This document shows positions 7,435 through 14,893 of a stretch of 22,112 nucleotides of DNA, piece after piece (position 1 is the first letter of the stretch; every line of letters starts with the position of its first letter). The position numbers and the translations under genes are program-made. This stretch comes from CAZOIA01 sp964579675. GTDB taxonomy: Bacteria > Planctomycetota > Phycisphaerae > UBA1845 > PWPN01. The DNA lies in assembly GCA_964579675.1 (NCBI GenBank), contig CAZOIA010000093.1, positions 1 through 22,112 on the forward strand, in the 5' to 3' direction. The notes below the pieces were generated by a model. The model was not told the origin of the DNA. It saw only the letters and a list, made by a program, of their open reading frames with translations, and searched no databases.

Positions 7435-8943
7435 ATGTCGGAGAAGCAACAACCCGCCGAAACGCCCGAAGATGCGCCCCGCGAAAAGACGGGATGGGAA
7501 CAGGCCGGCCCACGCAGCGCCGCTGGCGATTTCGGGATTCTGCCCGCGTGGAACCGCCGTCAGGTGCCGCCGTTTCCGGGGATGCTCAAGGCCCTGGGGC
7601 CGGGGATCGTGTGGATGGCGCTCGCTCAAGGCTCGGGCGAGCTGATCTGGTGGCCTTACATTATCGCCAAGTACGGCCTGGGGTTCCTGTTCCTGCTGGC
7701 GCCGGCGTGCCTGCTGCAATACCCGCTCAACTACGAGATCGGGCGGTACACGCTGCTGACGGGCGAGAGCGTCTGGCAGGGTTTCATCCGGCTCAACCGT
7801 TGGCTCGCCCTGGCCATGTGGGTGCTGATGACGATCTCGTTCATGTGGCTCGGGGGATGGATGACGGCCGGGGGCATGGATGAACTGACCCACTTCCCCC
7901 GGGGCTGGAGCAGCGGGGCCCAGAAGCTGTTCTGGGCGTATGCATTCATGGCCGTTTTCGTCATCGCCCTGCTGCTGTCGAGCGTGGTGTATCGGATCAT
8001 CGAGCGGCTGATGGCGGTCATCGCGGTCGTGACAGTGGTGGGCCTGGTCCTGGCCTGTTCGCAGGAAGCAGTGCTGGACAAGCTCGCCGGGTTCGCGGGC
8101 GGACTGATTCGGCCGCAATGGCCCCAAGGGCGGCGGTGGGACAACGGCGACGCGACCAAGCTCCTGACTGCCATCACCTTTGCCGGGCTAGGCGGATTCT
8201 GGACGCTGTTCTACTCGTACTGGCTGCGGGAGAAAGGCGCGGGAATGGCCGCCCACATGGGCCGAATCACCAGCCCGATCACCGGCAAACCCCAGCTTAT
8301 CTCCCGGGCCGGCTCTATCCCCGCCGACACCGCCGCCGACGCCGCCCGCTGGCGACAGTGGAAGCGATTCCTCCGCACGGACAACGCGATCGGCATCCTC
8401 GGGAACCTGTTTACCACCTTGATGTGCTGCCTGCTGGCCTACGCCCTGCTGTTCCCCGAGCAGAAGCTGCCCACCAGTGAGAATCCGGTCAACGCCCAGG
8501 CGGAGTTCTTCCGGTCGGCCTGGGGGCCGGTCGGCGCCGCCCTGTTCCTGATCCTGGCAACGGCTTTCCTATCCGATACCTGGATGACCACTATCGATGC
8601 CGTCAGCCGCGTGCATGCCGACGTGGTTAACGCCTACGTACCCGCAGCCAAGCGCATTTCGCAGAACACCTGGTACTGGATCTTCGTGCTCGTCGCGGGC
8701 GGCGTCTCGGCCGTCACGGTCCCGTTCAGGACCCCCGGCAAACTGATCCTGTTCACGGCGGTGGTCGGGTTCGCCGGTACCGTGACCTTCACTATCTGCC
8801 TGCTCGTCTGGAACCACTTCGTTCTGCCCCGGCGGCTGCCGCCGGGCTATCGGCCCGGGCGATGGTCCTGGATCGGGATTGCCACCTGCGCGGTTGCGTA
8901 TACGGCCCTGGCAAGCGCCTATTTGTATGTCCGCTTCGGTTGA
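7435..8943 (+). CDS. Non-canonical Nramp-like membrane transporter
   Basis: A polytopic inner-membrane protein of 502 residues with about ten to eleven hydrophobic segments after a hydrophilic N-terminus (1-48). The first membrane segment LGPGIVWMALAQGSGELIWW (54-73) aligns by position with the Nramp opening GPG...DPGN. The expected DPGN is replaced by GSGE, and the sixth-helix MPH signature is replaced by ITFAGLGGFWTLFYSYW (247-263). These are the residues that bind Mn/Fe in canonical Nramp proteins, so the substrate is probably not the usual divalent metal, or is bound differently. A long soluble loop (about 265-315) precedes the second half. The nearest annotation is 'Nramp family', but function is unproven. 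It is transcribed divergently from mutS, with which it has no obvious link. Confidence 0.75.
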   Translation: MSEKQQPAETPEDAPREKTGWEQAGPRSAAGDFGILPAWNRRQVPPFPGMLKALGPGIVWMALAQGSGELIWWPYIIAKYGLGFLFLLAPACLLQYPLNYEIGRYTLLTGESVWQGFIRLNRWLALAMWVLMTISFMWLGGWMTAGGMDELTHFPRGWSSGAQKLFWAYAFMAVFVIALLLSSVVYRIIERLMAVIAVVTVVGLVLACSQEAVLDKLAGFAGGLIRPQWPQGRRWDNGDATKLLTAITFAGLGGFWTLFYSYWLREKGAGMAAHMGRITSPITGKPQLISRAGSIPADTAADAARWRQWKRFLRTDNAIGILGNLFTTLMCCLLAYALLFPEQKLPTSENPVNAQAEFFRSAWGPVGAALFLILATAFLSDTWMTTIDAVSRVHADVVNAYVPAAKRISQNTWYWIFVLVAGGVSAVTVPFRTPGKLILFTAVVGFAGTVTFTICLLVWNHFVLPRRLPPGYRPGRWSWIGIATCAVAYTALASAYLYVRFG

Positions 8944-8984
8944 GCTTGGGGGTGCGGGAAAGGATGCTCACACCCGCTCCCGGG

Positions 8985-9003
8985 CGCGCTTTGGCTGAGC
9001 GCG
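8985..9003 (+). promoter_or_regulatory. Inverted repeat around the -35 box, possible operator
   Basis: CGCGCT (8985-8990) and AGCGCG (8998-9003) form a perfect six-base inverted repeat. The seven-base centre, ttggctg, contains the -35 hexamer TTGGCT of the histidine kinase promoter. It could be a regulator site, or a weak hairpin after the transporter gene; there is no T-tract. Confidence 0.35.
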
Positions 9004-9019
9004 GCCCCGCGGTTACAAT
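8991..9019 (+). promoter_or_regulatory. Promoter of the histidine kinase gene
   Basis: TTGGCT (8991-8996, four of six) and TACAAT (9014-9019, five of six) are separated by exactly 17 bases. The -10 box ends nine bases before ATG 9029, so the message should start about three bases before the coding region. No Shine-Dalgarno sequence is present. Confidence 0.6.
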
Positions 9020-9028
9020 GCCGCGCTG

Positions 9029-10153
9029 ATGAACCCCTTTCGACAGCCCCGTCCCCGGCATCGTCTGTTCGGGGGGTACGCAGCCGCCACGTGTATCACG
9101 GCTGCCGTGTTGGCGATCCTCTGGCCGCAGCAGCGCTGGGGAGCGGTGATTATGCTGGTGGTCGGGCTGGCGGCCGCCTGGATCGTGGCTCTGATCGCCA
9201 GCCGCCACCTCCGCCGACGCCTGCACAAGCTCCGCCAGGCGGCGGAGGCGATTGCCCGGGGTGATCTGACGCGGCAAATCGAACGACCGCCCCACGATGA
9301 CTTCATCAAACTGGCCGACTCGCTCGAACGCATGTTGGACCAGTTGCACGACACGCTGCGAGAGCAGGACCGCCTTCGGCAACAACTGACCCGCAGCGAG
9401 AAGCTGGCCCTGATCGGCGAACTGGCCGCCACCGTCGCCCACGAGGTCAACAACCCGTTGGATGGTCTGCAGAACAGCACCCGGATCATCCGGCGGAACC
9501 TCGACAACGCCGAACAGACCCGGCAGTTGCTCGATCTGATGGATGCCGGTCTGTACCGCATCGAGGTGATAGTCCGGCGACTGCTGACCATGTCGCGTGA
9601 TGAACCGGTGAACCCGGTACCCGTCCGGGTCGATGAGATCGTTGATGACGCCGTTGTCTTTGTCCAGCCGCGACTGGACCGCGGCGCGATCGAACTGGTT
9701 CGCGATTTCCCCGATACGCCGCTCTTCGCCAGGGCCGACCGCGGCCAGTTCGCCCAGGCTCTGATCAATCTCATGATCAACGCTGCCGACTCCATGTCCC
9801 ACGGCGGCAAGCTCATCCTTCGCTGCCGCACCGGCGATCGTGGCCAGAAGGTCCTGCTCGATGTCATCGACACCGGCAGCGGCATCGCCGACGACCACTT
9901 GCCGCACATCTTCGAGCCTTTCTACTCGACCAAAGGCAAGGGCAAGGGCACGGGACTGGGCCTGGCCGTGGTGGCCCGCATTGTCCAAGCTCATCAGGGC
10001 ACGATCGAGGTTCAGAGCGATCTCGGCAAAGGGACGGGCTTCCGGATCGAGCTTCCCGCCGCCACGCAGCGAATCGTCCCCAGCACTTCGCCCGCCTCCG
10101 GCGGGCTGCCCGCGCCGGGACGCCCACCCGCGCCGACGGGCAAGCCGGCGTGA
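9029..10153 (+). CDS. Membrane-bound sensor histidine kinase, orphan
   Basis: A two-component sensor of 374 residues. Two membrane helices (about 14-31 and 36-57) are joined by only a few residues, so there is almost no periplasmic sensing domain. A HAMP linker (about 57-110) and a coiled region follow. The HisKA domain has the phospho-acceptor in ATVAHEVNNPLDG (H138). The ATPase domain shows the N box INLMINAADS (246-255), G1 DTGSGI (281-286), the F region FEPFYSTK and G2 GTGLGLAVV (307-315). The AHEVNNPL form of the H box is typical of the NtrB/AtoS-like group. The last 20 or so residues are Pro/Gly-rich and their DNA contains a seven-base-pair hairpin (10090-10106). No response regulator is adjacent. 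Confidence 0.93.
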   Translation: MNPFRQPRPRHRLFGGYAAATCITAAVLAILWPQQRWGAVIMLVVGLAAAWIVALIASRHLRRRLHKLRQAAEAIARGDLTRQIERPPHDDFIKLADSLERMLDQLHDTLREQDRLRQQLTRSEKLALIGELAATVAHEVNNPLDGLQNSTRIIRRNLDNAEQTRQLLDLMDAGLYRIEVIVRRLLTMSRDEPVNPVPVRVDEIVDDAVVFVQPRLDRGAIELVRDFPDTPLFARADRGQFAQALINLMINAADSMSHGGKLILRCRTGDRGQKVLLDVIDTGSGIADDHLPHIFEPFYSTKGKGKGTGLGLAVVARIVQAHQGTIEVQSDLGKGTGFRIELPAATQRIVPSTSPASGGLPAPGRPPAPTGKPA

Positions 10154-10361
10154 TGAAGGAGCTTTGCTGCATCTCTCGCCGACGGAGCGGGGACACGTCA
10201 ACAGCGAACGGCTGAGAGCTCGAAGCTGGCACGGTCAAGCGTAGTGAGGAACGAGCGGAGTCTGGCCGGGCGATCCGGCGCGCGGCTTGCAGCACTGTCA
10301 AGGAACCCGCCCTGCCGGACGGTACGTGTTCAGCGGCCGCCGGCGCGATCACAGCCGGTCT
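10154..10361. other. Spacer between convergent kinase and cysteine synthase genes
   Basis: About 208 bases lie between two converging stop codons. I see no gene and no hairpin followed by a T-tract. The strings aacggctgagagct and gtagtgaggaacgagcgg look like filler of the same general kind as the other ctgag-type repeats in the window, but the match is too short to call. Confidence 0.35.
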
Positions 10362-11249
10362 TCAGAGCAGTGCGGTGCTGAAGTATCGCTCGGCGCGATC
10401 GGGCAGCACGGTGGCGATGTTGCCCCTGATCGTCTTGGCCAGTTGACGGGCGGCCCAGACGTTGGCCCCGGAGGAGATGCCGACCAGCAGGCCAAAGTCC
10501 CGGCCAAGTTGGCGCGTGGTCTCGATTGCATCGTCGTCGCTGACCTCGACCACGTCATCGACCAGGGAAACGTCCAGCACGGCCGGGATGAACCCGTCAC
10601 CGATCCCCTGGATCTGGTGCAGGCCGGGCTCGTGGCCCAGCAGAGCCGACACGTTCTTTGGTTCGACGGCCACGATCTTCACCCCGGTCTTGCGCTCTTT
10701 CAGGAACTTGCCCACACCCTGGAGGGTCCCTCCGCTGCCGACACCAGCCACGAAGCAGGCGACCTCGCCGGTCATCTGATGCCAGAGCTCGGGGGCCGTT
10801 TCCTCGTAGTGACAACGCGGGTTGTCGGGGTTCTCGAACTGCTGGGGAACGAAGATGCGCGGGTCATCGGCCGCCATCTTCCGCACGTGCTCGACGGCCC
10901 CCGCGATGCCTTCCTGGTCCGGGGTCAGCACGAGTTCAGCACCCAGGGCTTTGATAAGCTTCTTGCGTTCGACGCTCATCCCCGCCGGCATGACAATGCG
11001 TACGGTGTACCCCTTCAACCGCCCGACCAGGGCCACGCCGATGCCGGTGTTACCGGACGTGGGCTCGACGATGATGTAGTCCGGCTTGAGCCGGCCGTCA
11101 CGCTCCGCCCCTTCCAGCATCGCCCGGGCAACGCGGTCCTTAATGCTGCCCCCGGGATTCAGGAACTCCGCCTTGGCAAAGACGTTCTCGCCCTTCAGCC
11201 GAAGCAGCGGAGTGTTACCGATGAGATCAAGGATATTGTCCGTCAGCAT
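10362..11249 (-). CDS. cysK: Cysteine synthase (O-acetylserine sulfhydrylase)
   Basis: A PLP enzyme that makes cysteine from O-acetylserine and sulfide in the cytoplasm. From ATG 11249 it has 295 residues. The N-terminal DLIGNTPLLRL, the PLP lysine in NPGGSIKDR (K37), the substrate loop PTSGNTG (63-69), the phosphate-binding GVGSGGTLQG and the C-terminal GISSGAN are all present. The match to CysK/CysM-type enzymes is strong; which of the two, or a cystathionine beta-synthase-like role, cannot be decided. An earlier in-frame ATG at 11303 would add 18 unrelated residues, so the start right before DNILDLIGNTP is preferred. It is slightly shorter than E. coli CysK because the segment before NPGGSIKDR is compact. 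It lies 55 bases after the acetyltransferase gene on the same strand. Confidence 0.93.
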   Translation of the reverse strand: MLTDNILDLIGNTPLLRLKGENVFAKAEFLNPGGSIKDRVARAMLEGAERDGRLKPDYIIVEPTSGNTGIGVALVGRLKGYTVRIVMPAGMSVERKKLIKALGAELVLTPDQEGIAGAVEHVRKMAADDPRIFVPQQFENPDNPRCHYEETAPELWHQMTGEVACFVAGVGSGGTLQGVGKFLKERKTGVKIVAVEPKNVSALLGHEPGLHQIQGIGDGFIPAVLDVSLVDDVVEVSDDDAIETTRQLGRDFGLLVGISSGANVWAARQLAKTIRGNIATVLPDRAERYFSTALL

Positions 11250-11304
11250 GGGTCTACCTGAACTCCTTACCCATAGGATACCACAACCGGACGACAGAAT
11301 CACC

Positions 11305-12222
11305 TCAGGGCAGTTCCAGGCGATACTGCCAGAACACTCGGTCGATCGCGCAGTTCAGCAACTTGCAATAGAAGCGATGTGGACCGACCCATGGAATGAC
11401 GGCCGACTTCAGGCCGGTCGTTTTCAAGTCGGCCATGCAGCGGTACAGGAGCACCCGGCCCAAGCCGATGTTCCTGGCCTCGTCGGCTGTGCCCATGGGC
11501 CCGAAGTTGCCCCACTCCTGGTTCATGGTTGAGTGAGCGGCGAACGCGATGATCTCACCGGCGCGCAGGGCCAGGTGCACGGTGGGCGGTTCCCGCGACA
11601 TTCCGAGCCGGGTCTCGGCAAGCCAGCCCTGGCCGAACTGGCGCGCGAAGAAACGTTCGATCAATTCCCGATCCCCGGCTTGCGCCCGCCGCACCTCGAT
11701 CCCCTGGGCCTTAAACACCGCTTCCCGCTCGGAGGTGTCGAAGTCACGGTCAAGCCGGGCCCGCATATTCGCCCTCTGGCCTCGTTGTGCGAAGCCGCGT
11801 GACTCGACAAAACACACCGCCGGCGTGTAGCGTGGATCGATCCCGGGCACCAGGTAGTTCGCTGGAATCGTCAGTACGTCCACGGTGGCGATATGCTTCG
11901 CTCGCCATGACTCCAAGGCGAGGTCGTACAATCGGCGTCCGATACTCCGCCCTCGGTGCTCCCGGGCCACTGCAAACAGCCCCAGCCAGGCCAGGCCCTC
12001 ATCGGCGCGGATCACGTGCTGGAGCATGCCCACTGTTTCGTTCTGCGCTTCAGCAATGAGCGTGTGGTAGTCGTCCCGATCCGGGTTTGGATTGAAGAAC
12101 AACTTCTCGTGCAACAGCTCCGCCGAGAAGGTGTCCAAGGTCAGAGCCTTCGAGGTCAGCGCGTACAAGCGCCCAAGGTCCGCCGGCGACGCCTCAATTA
12201 TACGAACCGCGGTCCCTGGCAT
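11305..12222 (-). CDS. GNAT acetyltransferase with two tandem domains
   Basis: A 305-residue protein with two Gcn5-related N-acetyltransferase halves. The first (about 4-155) has VAREHRGRSIGRRL (85-98), the acetyl-CoA-binding motif A, followed by FVESRGF (138-144), the usual end of a GNAT fold. The second (about 176-303) is more degenerate, with DEARNIGLGRVLL (248-260) as motif A and a closing FYCKLLNCAI segment. The acceptor is unknown. The start at 12222 is supported by a GGAG nine bases upstream; the longer frame to 12309 overlaps the preceding gene. It sits 64 bases after the glycosyltransferase stop and 55 bases before cysteine synthase, so these three may form a transcription unit. The double-GNAT layout also occurs in mycothiol synthase, but I see no specific evidence for that. 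Confidence 0.8.
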   Translation of the reverse strand: MPGTAVRIIEASPADLGRLYALTSKALTLDTFSAELLHEKLFFNPNPDRDDYHTLIAEAQNETVGMLQHVIRADEGLAWLGLFAVAREHRGRSIGRRLYDLALESWRAKHIATVDVLTIPANYLVPGIDPRYTPAVCFVESRGFAQRGQRANMRARLDRDFDTSEREAVFKAQGIEVRRAQAGDRELIERFFARQFGQGWLAETRLGMSREPPTVHLALRAGEIIAFAAHSTMNQEWGNFGPMGTADEARNIGLGRVLLYRCMADLKTTGLKSAVIPWVGPHRFYCKLLNCAIDRVFWQYRLELP

Positions 12223-12286
12223 GCCGTCATTCTCCGGCGGCACCGTGGTTCTCGCAGGCGCCGATTCGCAGGTCGGCCACTGCGAG

Positions 12287-13768
12287 CTAACCGCGAAGTT
12301 GGCGCCCACCCCGATTCATCTGCTGGCGGGCGAGAATCTCAATAGTACGGAGCCGATCCTTGTACAGGTTGTACTGGTTAGCCTTCGTCACCGGCAGGGC
12401 GGCGTCCGTGTTGCCCTCCCACCGCCGGCAGAGATAGACCGGCTCGAAGATCCGCCCGACCTCGTACGTCCGTGACAGCCTGAGCCCCACCGCGTAATCC
12501 TCGCCGTAGCTCACGTTCGGAAAGCGGTGGCGCCTCAGCAGGCTCGTGTGGAACGCCCGAGGCGCGCCGAAGCCGTTCACCCTGAGCACGTTGTTTCTGC
12601 CGTTCTCCCGCGTCCACTCGCGATGATCGACGACGCCGGGCGGCAGCTCGCTCAGCTCAGAATCCACCACCCGGTACGATCCAATCACCATGGCATAGGG
12701 GCCTCGCTCGAACTCCGTGACCATTTGTTCGAGGGCTCCGGAATCCGCGTACAGGTCGTCGGAATCCAACTGCACCGCGAGCCGGCCGCACCGCGGCGAC
12801 CCGATCGCTTCGTTCCAGCAGCCGCCGATGCCCAGGTCCGTTCTCGACGGGATGATGTGCACGATGCGCCGATCCCGCCGGGCCAGGTCTCGAACGATCT
12901 CGCTCGTGCGATCCGTCGAATGATTGTCCACGATGATTACGTTGTAAGCGAATGAGGTTGACTGAGAAGTGGCACTGGCCACTGCGTCGGCGATCGTACC
13001 CTCCCGGTTCCGCACCGGCATCACCACACTGGCCTGGACTTCGAACCCCTCGTCCGGCTCGGGGACCGGCTCGAATTCGGGCGGCAGGTAGGCGCCGATC
13101 CGGCGGAGATGCTCGGTGGCCACCGCCTCCATCTCCTTCTGAACGTTGGCATTGGCCGGGTCAACGTAGGCGAAATGCTCATCACCGGGTTCGCCCGTGC
13201 CGGGTTCAACCACCGCATAAAGCGGCTCGGGCAGGTGGGTGATCGCGTGAGCCACCGATATCTTCAAACGCAGGTCGTAGTGGGCTGACCACTTGACGTC
13301 GGCCGGCGGGCCGAACGCCTCAAATGCACGCCGGACCGCTTTCCGTGAAACCAGCCGCATCGGACCGAACGCAAAGTCGTCCCGGATGCTGCCCAACTGA
13401 TAGTCGATCAACGGGTGGGCCGCTGCGCCCGCATCGCTCTCGACCAGATAGTCGGCGTAGACCATTCCCGCGCCGGTCTGATCGGCCACATCCACCAGAC
13501 GCTCCAACGCGAATTGGCCGAGCCGGACCTCGACCCCGCCATCCACGAACAGAACGTGGTCGCTTGGCGCCGCGTCTAGGGCTTTTCGCAGCGCCGGCCC
13601 GCCGTCGGGCTCCTCGGGTTGCACGAGTTGGACTCGGCCCGGGTCCGGGCGCGAGCCCGGCGGGGCCAGGACGATGATTCGGCCAACCAGTGACGAACCG
13701 GTAAACGGCTTCGCCGCCCGGCCAATGTCGCCTCGGCCATGCTGTATAACCACCGTCACCTTGCTCAT
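12287..13768 (-). CDS. Family 2 glycosyltransferase with two GT-A-like halves
   Basis: A 493-residue soluble protein. The C-terminal half (from about 242) is a clear inverting GT2 domain: ASVVMPVRNREGTI, VIIVDNHSTDRT, GGCWNEAIGS and the metal-binding LDSDDLY (D335-D338), with GEDYAVGLRLS further on. The N-terminal half (1 to about 200) looks like a second, degenerate GT-A fold: VTVVIQHGRG at the start, DHVLFVDGGVEV where the DXD motif would be (only D76 remains), and GAGMVYADYLVE. The family function is transfer of a sugar to glycan or protein; donor and acceptor are unknown. ATG 13768 is preferred because MSKVTVVIQ begins the first strand; the longer frame to 13834 adds low-complexity sequence. 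No good Shine-Dalgarno sequence was seen. It leads a possible three-gene run with the acetyltransferase and cysteine synthase. Confidence 0.83.
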   Translation of the reverse strand: MSKVTVVIQHGRGDIGRAAKPFTGSSLVGRIIVLAPPGSRPDPGRVQLVQPEEPDGGPALRKALDAAPSDHVLFVDGGVEVRLGQFALERLVDVADQTGAGMVYADYLVESDAGAAAHPLIDYQLGSIRDDFAFGPMRLVSRKAVRRAFEAFGPPADVKWSAHYDLRLKISVAHAITHLPEPLYAVVEPGTGEPGDEHFAYVDPANANVQKEMEAVATEHLRRIGAYLPPEFEPVPEPDEGFEVQASVVMPVRNREGTIADAVASATSQSTSFAYNVIIVDNHSTDRTSEIVRDLARRDRRIVHIIPSRTDLGIGGCWNEAIGSPRCGRLAVQLDSDDLYADSGALEQMVTEFERGPYAMVIGSYRVVDSELSELPPGVVDHREWTRENGRNNVLRVNGFGAPRAFHTSLLRRHRFPNVSYGEDYAVGLRLSRTYEVGRIFEPVYLCRRWEGNTDAALPVTKANQYNLYKDRLRTIEILARQQMNRGGRQLRG

Positions 13769-13996
13769 ATCGCGTCTCGTCTCCGCGGAACCAGCCGTCG
13801 CGGAAGATCGGAGTCGGGAGCAAGAGGTTAGCACGAGGGCCCACCTGCGGCAACCGTCGTGCGCGCGAGACCGCCCGCCATTCCTGAATGACTGGGTGCG
13901 AAAGACTACCCCTAAAAGGAAGGTGACTCCGCCCTTGGGAGGTATGCCTGTATGGCGGCCGCAGCCGAATCAATCCTCATCTGAGAGGAGCCCGCC

Positions 13997-14010
13997 GGCC
14001 CGGCCGGGCC
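13997..14010 (-). terminator. Palindrome after the pilin-like operon, possible terminator hairpin
   Basis: GGCCCGGCCGGGCC is a perfect 14-base palindrome two bases beyond the stop of the last gene of the operon. It can fold as five G-C pairs with a four-base loop, but no T-tract follows on the minus strand, so it is not a classical intrinsic terminator. The rest of 13769-14012 shows nothing else I can support. Confidence 0.35.
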
Positions 14011-14012
14011 GT

Positions 14013-14393
14013 TCACTTGAGCTCGATCTCATCGGTCGCTGCATAGGCGCCCCGGCTTACGTGGGCCGCCACCCGGCAAACCGTCTGTCCCTCGATCGTC
14101 AGGACCGTCACCGTGGCGGATCCGGTCATCTCCGGGGGCAGCAGGTGCTTGACGTCCAGCCGGACCGGCTCGTCCAGCGGCGCGTTGGCCCAGGTATCGA
14201 GGTGCGCCCGGGCGTAGACGGCTGCGCTGTCGGCCATCGCCCGGGCGACCAGACGTACGCGATCAGCTTGCCGATCGCGGTAAAGCTGTGCCCCGGACGT
14301 GGCCAGCAGGGTCAATAGGCCCGCCGCCACCACCATCACCGGGATCACCAGGGCCAGCACCACGCCGCGTCGCCCTACATGCCTTACGCTCAT
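14013..14393 (-). CDS. Small pilin-like protein, PilX/GspK-type N-terminus
   Basis: Last gene of the six-gene operon, 126 residues. The N-terminus is basic (SVRHVGRRG), then a long hydrophobic helix (VVLALVIPVMVVAAGLLTLL, 11-30), then a polar C-terminal domain that includes one Cys. The layout suits a pseudopilin cut after G10, but the glutamate usual at mature position 5 is missing, as in GspK and PilX relatives. It may sit at the tip of a pseudopilus, although it lacks the large GspK domain. Its start overlaps the stop of the upstream gene by one base (TAATG), which implies translational coupling. The specific subunit identity is uncertain. Confidence 0.7.
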   Translation of the reverse strand: MSVRHVGRRGVVLALVIPVMVVAAGLLTLLATSGAQLYRDRQADRVRLVARAMADSAAVYARAHLDTWANAPLDEPVRLDVKHLLPPEMTGSATVTVLTIEGQTVCRVAAHVSRGAYAATDEIELK

Positions 14394-14893
14394 TACGCAC
14401 CTCCCCGGCCAACGGTCACTGCCGCCGACAGCCGCCGCTCTGGAACGGGACCTCGATCCACGGGGACGATCGTCGTGCAGGAAACCCAGACAATGGCGGG
14501 CGCCGAGCGCGCGGACTCGATCTGAAAGTCCACCCTGGCGCAGGCCAGCGTCCAGGCGTAGTTGAGCGCCGGCTCGCCGTCCGCTTGTTCTCTCCTTGCC
14601 ACGCGGTCGGCTGATACCCGGTACGAGACGATGCGATCGGCACTTATGAGCCGCAGCTCGACCCCCTCATCGTCGCGCTCAATGGTTGCCTCGTCGGCCT
14701 GTCCCGCATCCAACTGCATCCGCCGCACCAGATCCCGCATGACCGCGTCATCGGCCATCAGCCGGCAATGCTGCGCGTGCATGTGCATCGCACGGATGGT
14801 AACCTGGAACCCGACGCTGGAAATCGCCGCGATGATCGGCAACATCAGTATGACTTCCATGAGGCTGAACGCCCGTCTGCGGTAAGGAGTCAT
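14393..14893 (-). CDS. Pseudopilin with type IV pilin cleavage motif (GspJ/GspH-like)
   Basis: 166 residues beginning with a short leader MTPYRRRA and the pilin helix FSLMEVILMLPIIAAISSVG. The prepilin peptidase site is A8/F9 instead of the usual Gly/Phe, and E13 is the conserved glutamate at mature position 5. The remainder is a soluble domain with predicted beta-strands (VELRLISADRIVSYRVSADR) resembling minor pseudopilins such as GspJ. I chose ATG 14893 because it precedes the leader; the longer frame to 15001 would bury the cleavage site inside an Arg/Gly-rich extension. The start overlaps the upstream stop by four bases (ATGA) and the downstream start by one. Confidence 0.83.
   Translation of the reverse strand: MTPYRRRAFSLMEVILMLPIIAAISSVGFQVTIRAMHMHAQHCRLMADDAVMRDLVRRMQLDAGQADEATIERDDEGVELRLISADRIVSYRVSADRVARREQADGEPALNYAWTLACARVDFQIESARSAPAIVWVSCTTIVPVDRGPVPERRLSAAVTVGRGGA

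Noticed and set aside
8944..8984. Intrinsic terminator after the transporter gene
   Set aside because: Possible pairings (gcggg/cccgc, gggtg/caccc) are only five base pairs with long loops and there is no T-tract.
10090..10106. Seven-base-pair hairpin gcccgcc-tcc-ggcgggc as a terminator
   Set aside because: It lies inside the 3' end of the histidine kinase coding region and is not followed by T residues; it may simply reflect GC-rich Pro/Gly codons.
8792..10201. 469-codon minus-strand open frame
   Set aside because: It is antisense to the histidine kinase, whose H, N, G1 and G2 boxes are intact; the antisense product is low-complexity.
10287..11261. 324-codon plus-strand open frame
   Set aside because: Antisense to cysteine synthase, which has all its family motifs.
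13320..13973. 217-codon minus-strand open frame covering the spacer upstream of the glycosyltransferase
   Set aside because: Most of it overlaps the glycosyltransferase in another frame and it is Arg/Gly/Pro-rich with no motif.
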